From: Isoetes taiwanensis
Lineage: Eukaryota > Streptophyta > Lycopodiopsida > Isoetales > Isoetaceae
NCBI GenBank assembly: GCA_021234155.1
Contig: JAJEKV010000028.1
Span: 4,996,451 to 5,060,450 of the forward strand
Direction: 5' to 3'
Length of the DNA stretch: 64,000 nt
Each line of letters begins with the position of its first letter. The first letter of the stretch is position 1. The notes under the pieces were generated by a model. That model saw only the letters and a list, made by a program, of their open reading frames with translations, had not been told where the DNA came from and did no database searches. A program made the position numbers and the translations under genes. Below are positions 59,458-64,000 of this stretch, piece by piece.

Positions 59458-60207
59458 ATTCGGATCAGGATCTTGCTCAATGTCATCACATAGAGGGAGG
59501 GCGTTGACACCAGAAGGCGGACCCTTAAAACCTTCCGGAAGTTGTTCGCCCCAAAGGTCCTCTCCCAAAGGCCCCTGGCCCTAGACGGGCAACTCTCCCT
59601 CTCTGGAACTGTGAACTGACTCTGCCAATGGACTCAAAACATCGATATTACCCTCAGGACCAAGATTCGTGGTCAGAATATCACCCCTTCTCCAAGAAGC
59701 GCCAAAGTAGCTCATGTCCAATATGTTTGTAGTCAATTGGCCTCTGAGGTGGTACCGCAGAATATTGCCATGTAGAGGTTAGTGTTTCTTTCATTGCCAA
59801 AAATGACCGTGTAACTTGGTCTCTAGGGTAATTTCATCATTCCAAACAACGTGGCGAAGTCGAACCTCCATTCCGGAGCCTTTGTACTGTCCGAACGACA
59901 AAACACTTGGGTTTCTACATGGTCGACTGCAGGACGCTTCATGGTTTGATAAGTTCTCCCAGACGGATCCTGGATTTTTCTGAACTTGTTCGAAGCAGGT
60001 TACTTGAACGATGGATTCAACGGTCGGATAGGGAAACTGAGCTCCAGGAAGGGGGGCATTGCCATTTGCCCTCCGGAGGAGCGTTGGTAGGAAAGGCTGC
60101 CTCGGTAACCTTTTTGAGGTCTGTCTCCTGCGGTCTGGCCTCTCCCTTCTGGTGAGGAAGCCGCGCAAAGTCCTGGCCTGGTTCGATTTGGGGAAGGGTG
60201 TCAGCAC
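59440..60207 (-). pseudogene. Decayed minus-strand coding relic, unidentified
   Basis: On the minus strand the frame from 60207 is open for 138 codons (Arg/Pro-rich start, then VWENLSNHEASCSRPCRNPS and EITLETKLHGHFWQ) to a stop at 59791. The same frame continues with only two more stops through MSYFGASWRRGDILTTN, SREGELPV and LPEGFKGPPSGVNALPLC, to about 59440. Some 255 codons with three stops in one frame suggest a former coding sequence. The region is richer in GC than its surroundings. No family is recognised; the gag or ORF1 part of a retroelement is one possibility. Confidence 0.35.
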
Positions 60208-60424
60208 TTTAGGTTCTTCAAGATCCCTCTATTCTATTCCTTGCCAAACTCCTCTACCAAAACTTCCAAAGGTTATCATATTTCTTGCATAAAGTCCTAG
60301 TCATCATGTCCACATCACCACCATCTAGCCATGTCAACCAAAATTTGCCAACATCACCCAATGAAAAGACCAAAGATGGACATATTTTCATTTTTGGCCT
60401 AGTCAAAACTTGGCCTTGCTTACT
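60208..60424. other. Spacer before the inverted satellite blocks
   Basis: It contains CATCATGTCCACATCACC and CCATGTCAACCAAAATTTGCC, similar in texture to the reverse complement of family A. No gene is seen. Confidence 0.35.
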
Positions 60425-60878
60425 TGGCATGCAATGTCACCACTTTGAGTGTTACGTGGCCTAGGCGACATATTGATGCCTAGGTGGCATGCCTGAGCCA
60501 CCTTGGCATGTTGGAGCCTAGGTGGCATGTTGGAGCCCACATGGCATGTTTGAGCCACCTTGGCATGTTGGAGCCTAGGTGGCATGTTGGAGCCTAGGTG
60601 GCATATTTGAGCCACCTTGGCGTGTTGGAGCCCGTGTGGCATGTTTGAGCTTAGGTGGCATGTTGGAGCCCACGTGGCACGTTTGAGCCACCGCCATGTT
60701 GAAGCTTGGGTGGCATGTTGGTAGGGTGGCATGTTGGAGAGCCCACATGGCGCGTTTGAGCCACCTTGGCATGTTGGAGTCCATGTGGCATGTTTGAGCC
60801 TAGGTGGCATGTTTGAGCCACCTTGGCATGTTGGACCTAGGTGGCATTTTAGGAGCCCGCGTGGCATGTTTGAGCCAC
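60425..60878 (-). repeat. 19-bp satellite, block 3 (minus orientation)
   Basis: Reverse-complement units (TTGAGCCACCTTGGCATGT and TGGAGCCTAGGTGGCATGT). About 22 units plus degenerate edges. Orientation flips at the right end within GAGCCACCTAGGCTC. Confidence 0.93.
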
Positions 60879-61210
60879 CTAGGCTCTAACATGCCACCTA
60901 GGCACCAACATGCCACCTAGGCTCAAACATGCCAAGGTGGCTCAAACATGCCAATGGCTCCAACATGCCACCTAGGCTCGAACACGCCAAGGTGGCTCAA
61001 ACATGCCATGTGGGCTCCCTACATGCCACCTAGGCTCCAACATGCCAAGGTGGCTCAAACATGCCACGCGGGCTCCAATATGCCACATAGGCTCCAACAT
61101 GCCAAGTGGCTCAAACATGCCACCTAGGCACCAACATGCCACCTAGGCTCCAACATTCCACCTAGGCACCAACATGCCACCTAGGCTCAAACATGCCAAG
61201 GGCTCAAACA
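60879..61210 (+). repeat. 19-bp satellite, block 4 (plus orientation)
   Basis: About 17 plus-strand units, including several with CACCA instead of CTCCA. It ends at a perfect 16-bp palindrome, CTCAAACATGTTTGAG (61203-61218), where orientation flips again. Confidence 0.93.
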
Positions 61211-61322
61211 TGTTTGAGTCTAGGTGGCATGTAGGATCCTAGGTAGGATCCCGCATGGCATGTTAGAGCCCACATGGCATGTTGGAGCCCGCATGCCATG
61301 TTAGAGCCCGCGTGGCGTGGGT
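61211..61322 (-). repeat. 19-bp satellite, block 5 (minus orientation)
   Basis: Five or six degenerate minus-orientation units (TAGAGCCCACATGGCATGT, TGGAGCCCGCATGCCATGT), ending at GTGGCGTGGGTAC. Confidence 0.85.
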
Positions 61323-63738
61323 ACAAAATCCCTTATGCTGCAACTATGTAAAAGGGCTCAACTCTAATTTTCAGTGTGTTGTGTAAGGTAGCTCTCTTTT
61401 TTATTTTGCAATGACAGTCGTGGGCGACTGCTTAGAAAAGAAAATTGTTCCGAGGCTGACATGCTATAAATTGTCTACCAAAATCAAATTGTCTATCCAC
61501 TACCATTTACATGGTAAGACATTTCTTGTTAGCATGATTGTGGATCAAAGTACTGTAACTGTGATTATGCTAAGTTGTCTGCGAGGAGATGGCATTGTCT
61601 GCTAAGTTATCTGCTGTAGTGGCAATTGAAAGGTTACATTATTAATGAAACTTGCAAAGCTGGTTCTTGCTGGTCCTTGGCATATGGTTGTGCTACTTGC
61701 AGTGCAGGGTTATACATTTAACGAAACTACCCAGAATAGATTCACATCTACATGTCTATGGCACTTTGGCAGGATACTTTAGGATTGGCAAAAAAACATG
61801 CTATCATTTTTAAGTGGCGCGTTGCTTGGATACACAGGAGTTGTAAATGGATTTGCTCCTTTGTATCTATCTTAATATGGTCAGGGCTGGTGTTTCATGC
61901 ATCCTTGCTCTTTATGATCTTTCTATGGTGATACTACTATGTATTATTGGCATGTTGCTTGATCTACAATTATTAGGTAAGTTGTTGTCTGTACTAGCGT
62001 CATACTTGTGACTTGCTTTGTATAGGAGTCATGGTCATGGCTTCTATTCTATGTGGTCCTTTCCATGTAATTTAGGTACGGCAAGAAACCACATAATTTA
62101 GGAGCATCTAATTTTCTATAGAGACCATTGAGAATGTGCATCTCTTTCAACGGTCGAGATGGGCCAAGATGGAGGGCCTAGATTACGATCTAGGTCCTGT
62201 CATCCCATTGGTTGCCTAATTCTTGTGTTTTCCCGCCTGGCCTAATTCTTGTGTTTTCCCGCCTGCTATTGCCCGTCTGCCCTGTGCTCTAGCTATGGAG
62301 CTGTGTTCGTCTGCCCTGTGCTCTAGCTATGGCGATGTCACTGCGCTGAGGCCACGCTGCACTGAGGTGTATTAGGATGCTGATACTATGGTGTTCGATA
62401 ATGTGGATGAGCTTTTCGAATCTCCATCCGGAAGCTTGAATACTGTAATGGAATGTTTCTGCGAACCAACATGGGATTGTTCTTTAGGTTTGCCCTCAAA
62501 AATCTGTTGCCGGAATGTGGGCAGTAGAAGTTGAGGAAATAGCAAGCGACTTTTTGCATGAGTCCGTCTTGTGGAATTAAAGCGCCTCTGTAATCACCGC
62601 AAATCTGAAGGTACATGACCGGATCTGAAGGTAAGATATGGCATCTGGGCGGCCGCCTCCAAGCATCTGAAGGCATGGCGATCATTCCACATTTTGTAGG
62701 TGCAAGTCATGGCTTGGATCTGGATGTAGATTACATGTCTAAATGTCTCATTTGGCTTGTTAAATCTGTAGATACATTGCCATCATTTGTATAATCGGTA
62801 AGGTTCTAGATGCTTTCATTCTTTTTTCTCTCTTTATTCCTGCTAAATTCTTTTATTCCTACTAAATTCTGCAAAAACTTTTATTTGCATGGATCTGGAT
62901 TTTATAATGATCATGTCTTTGGACGCATGGCGCCAGATCGTGGAAGGCCCAATACAAAGAAAAAATCAATGACGATCGCAATCGTGAAGCTTTTTGAGCG
63001 TAACTATGTTCTTGGTTTTTTTTAGAGCCCATAACCAAGAAAGAAAGAGGTTAGTCAAGAATCTTCAAGATTGTGTTTTTTGTTCATTTCATTTAAAAAA
63101 ACCAATTATTTTTCTACCAAGAACCTTGTTATGATTTTAGGGTGGAGTAATCAGGCAATAAGCCATAACCGGGCAAGCCTACAGATCTGCAATGCAGTTA
63201 TTAAAGTAAGTACTAATTATCTCTACTTTGTTGCCAAGCTCTTATTACAAATTTACCATTTTTGGTTTATTATTGCAGGACTCTAGCTATGGCGTTTAGA
63301 AAGGATGAGGTTGTGTTGCTTGGTGCAGGCGGCTGTGTAACTTATATGCTGTAAAATTTATTTGGATGCTTAGTTTCTGATTAGAAGTATTTTGATTCAT
63401 AGGGACAAGATAGGAATACCCAAGATTCAAATCATGAATATCTTAAATATCTTGAAATGTAAAATAAATTAATAAAACATGTTGATTGATATCACGAGTG
63501 TGGCCTTAGTTGTAATTGTGCATTTTATACTTGTAATCTAGGCAAAGGCATTTTGAAGAAGTAATTTAAATAAAACTTGAAGTTAGAGAATTTGGATTGT
63601 AATCTAAAAACATTATATCTTATGGACTTGTTTGGGTTCAATTCCCAAAAGGCAAATAAACAAGAGCAAAACTTGTAATATATGGAAATAAAATATGACT
63701 ATATTGTTATGACTAAGGTGTTGTTGTGTTGTTTTGTA
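61323..63738. other. Distal region, no supportable gene; possible exon signals
   Basis: No complete gene. Small tandem duplications lie at 62215-62265 (CCTAATTCTTGTGTTTTCCC, twice) and 62275-62332 (GCCCTGTGCTCTAGCTATGG, twice). Exon-like borders occur near 63140-63207 (TTTTAG|GGTGGAG to ATTAAA|GTAAGT) and 63280 (ATTGCAG|GACTCT), but the enclosed frames are short and do not form a protein I recognise. A 99-codon minus-strand frame at 62386-62685 has no motif. A noncoding or decayed transcript is possible. Confidence 0.35.
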
Positions 63739-63908
63739 CACCTTGTTTTTTCTATATGTGATAATAATGATTTTTTACTTGAAAAAGTAAGCCACGTGTC
63801 GATACTTGATTAGTTAAAATACCATTTTATTATTTATAAAATATGCCACGTGTCAATATTTCATTAGCTAAAGGCAATTAAAAACACCACCTTGTTTTTT
63901 CTATATGT
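63739..63908 (+). repeat. Short direct duplications with paired CACGTG boxes
   Basis: CACCTTGTTTTTTCTATATG occurs at 63739 and 63888. Between them GCCACGTGTC occurs at 63791-63800 and 63845-63854, 54 bp apart. CACGTGTC is a G-box/ABRE-type core in plants. No gene start follows within the window, so a regulatory role cannot be shown. Confidence 0.55.
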
Positions 63909-64000
63909 TATTATAATACTTTTTTACATGTCCTTAATTTAGAAAAACAATACTTAATAGCATAAAAAACAACAGCAAGATTTCAAAAACACATGTGTTA

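Noticed and set aside
59791-60207. Calling the 138-codon minus-strand frame an intact gene
   Set aside because: The same frame continues past its stop with more coding-like text and further stops, so it is better described as a relic.

Overview
The window reads as nuclear DNA of a land plant with a large, repeat-laden genome. The base composition is AT-rich. The one well-supported gene has canonical GT-AG introns. The LINEs are of the plant L1 type. The broken gene pieces resemble plant RNase H-domain proteins, an ER-type (ECA) calcium ATPase and a PPR protein. The species cannot be named from this. Most of the first 34 kb shows no intact gene, and related repeat copies differ by many small indels, so decay (or uneven consensus quality) is heavy there.

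Layout. 1-3.9 kb: a CpG-containing stretch with short broken reading frames of unknown origin. 3.9-19 kb: no recognisable gene; a cryptic GAATCT repeat, a TTATC microsatellite and a possible tRNA-derived SINE. 19-34 kb: dispersed repeats in two or three copies. One ~1.1 kb repeat at 19.06 kb recurs at 29.77 kb with a 332-bp Tourist-like MITE inside it, and partly at 34.1 kb. A LINE remnant lacking most of its interior lies at 26.8-28.3 kb, a tandem duplication at 28.4-29.1 kb, and several GGGA arrays at 23.6-25.0 kb. 34.5-40.9 kb: one long L1-type LINE (LINE-A) with broken ORF1 and endonuclease, a 694-codon open reverse transcriptase segment, an extra overlapping 147-aa reading frame and a 32-nt poly-A tail.

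45.6-48.1 kb: a six-exon gene of 656 aa, the only clearly intact host-type gene. Its function is unknown; a SAM-like N-terminus, a basic cluster and an acidic linker are visible. 49.2-51.1 kb: pieces of three unrelated genes (RNase H, ECA-type Ca2+-ATPase, PPR) on the same strand. At least the first two keep introns, and another exon-like piece follows. This suggests DNA-level capture or duplication rather than retroposition.

51.7-53.9 kb: a ~144-bp satellite, degenerate at its edges and nearly uniform inside. 54.2-55.3 kb: a minus-strand chimera of two different non-LTR reverse transcriptases, then a GGGA array. 55.7-61.3 kb: arrays of a 19-bp satellite in five blocks, with two orientation flips at palindromic junctions. 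They are interrupted by a GC-richer insert, a 319-bp foldback element, a second smaller foldback and a decayed minus-strand coding relic. 61.3-64 kb: non-coding as far as can be seen, with short duplications and paired CACGTG boxes.

There is no operon-like cooperation here. The window records mobile elements, satellite growth and gene-fragment capture around one conserved-looking gene.
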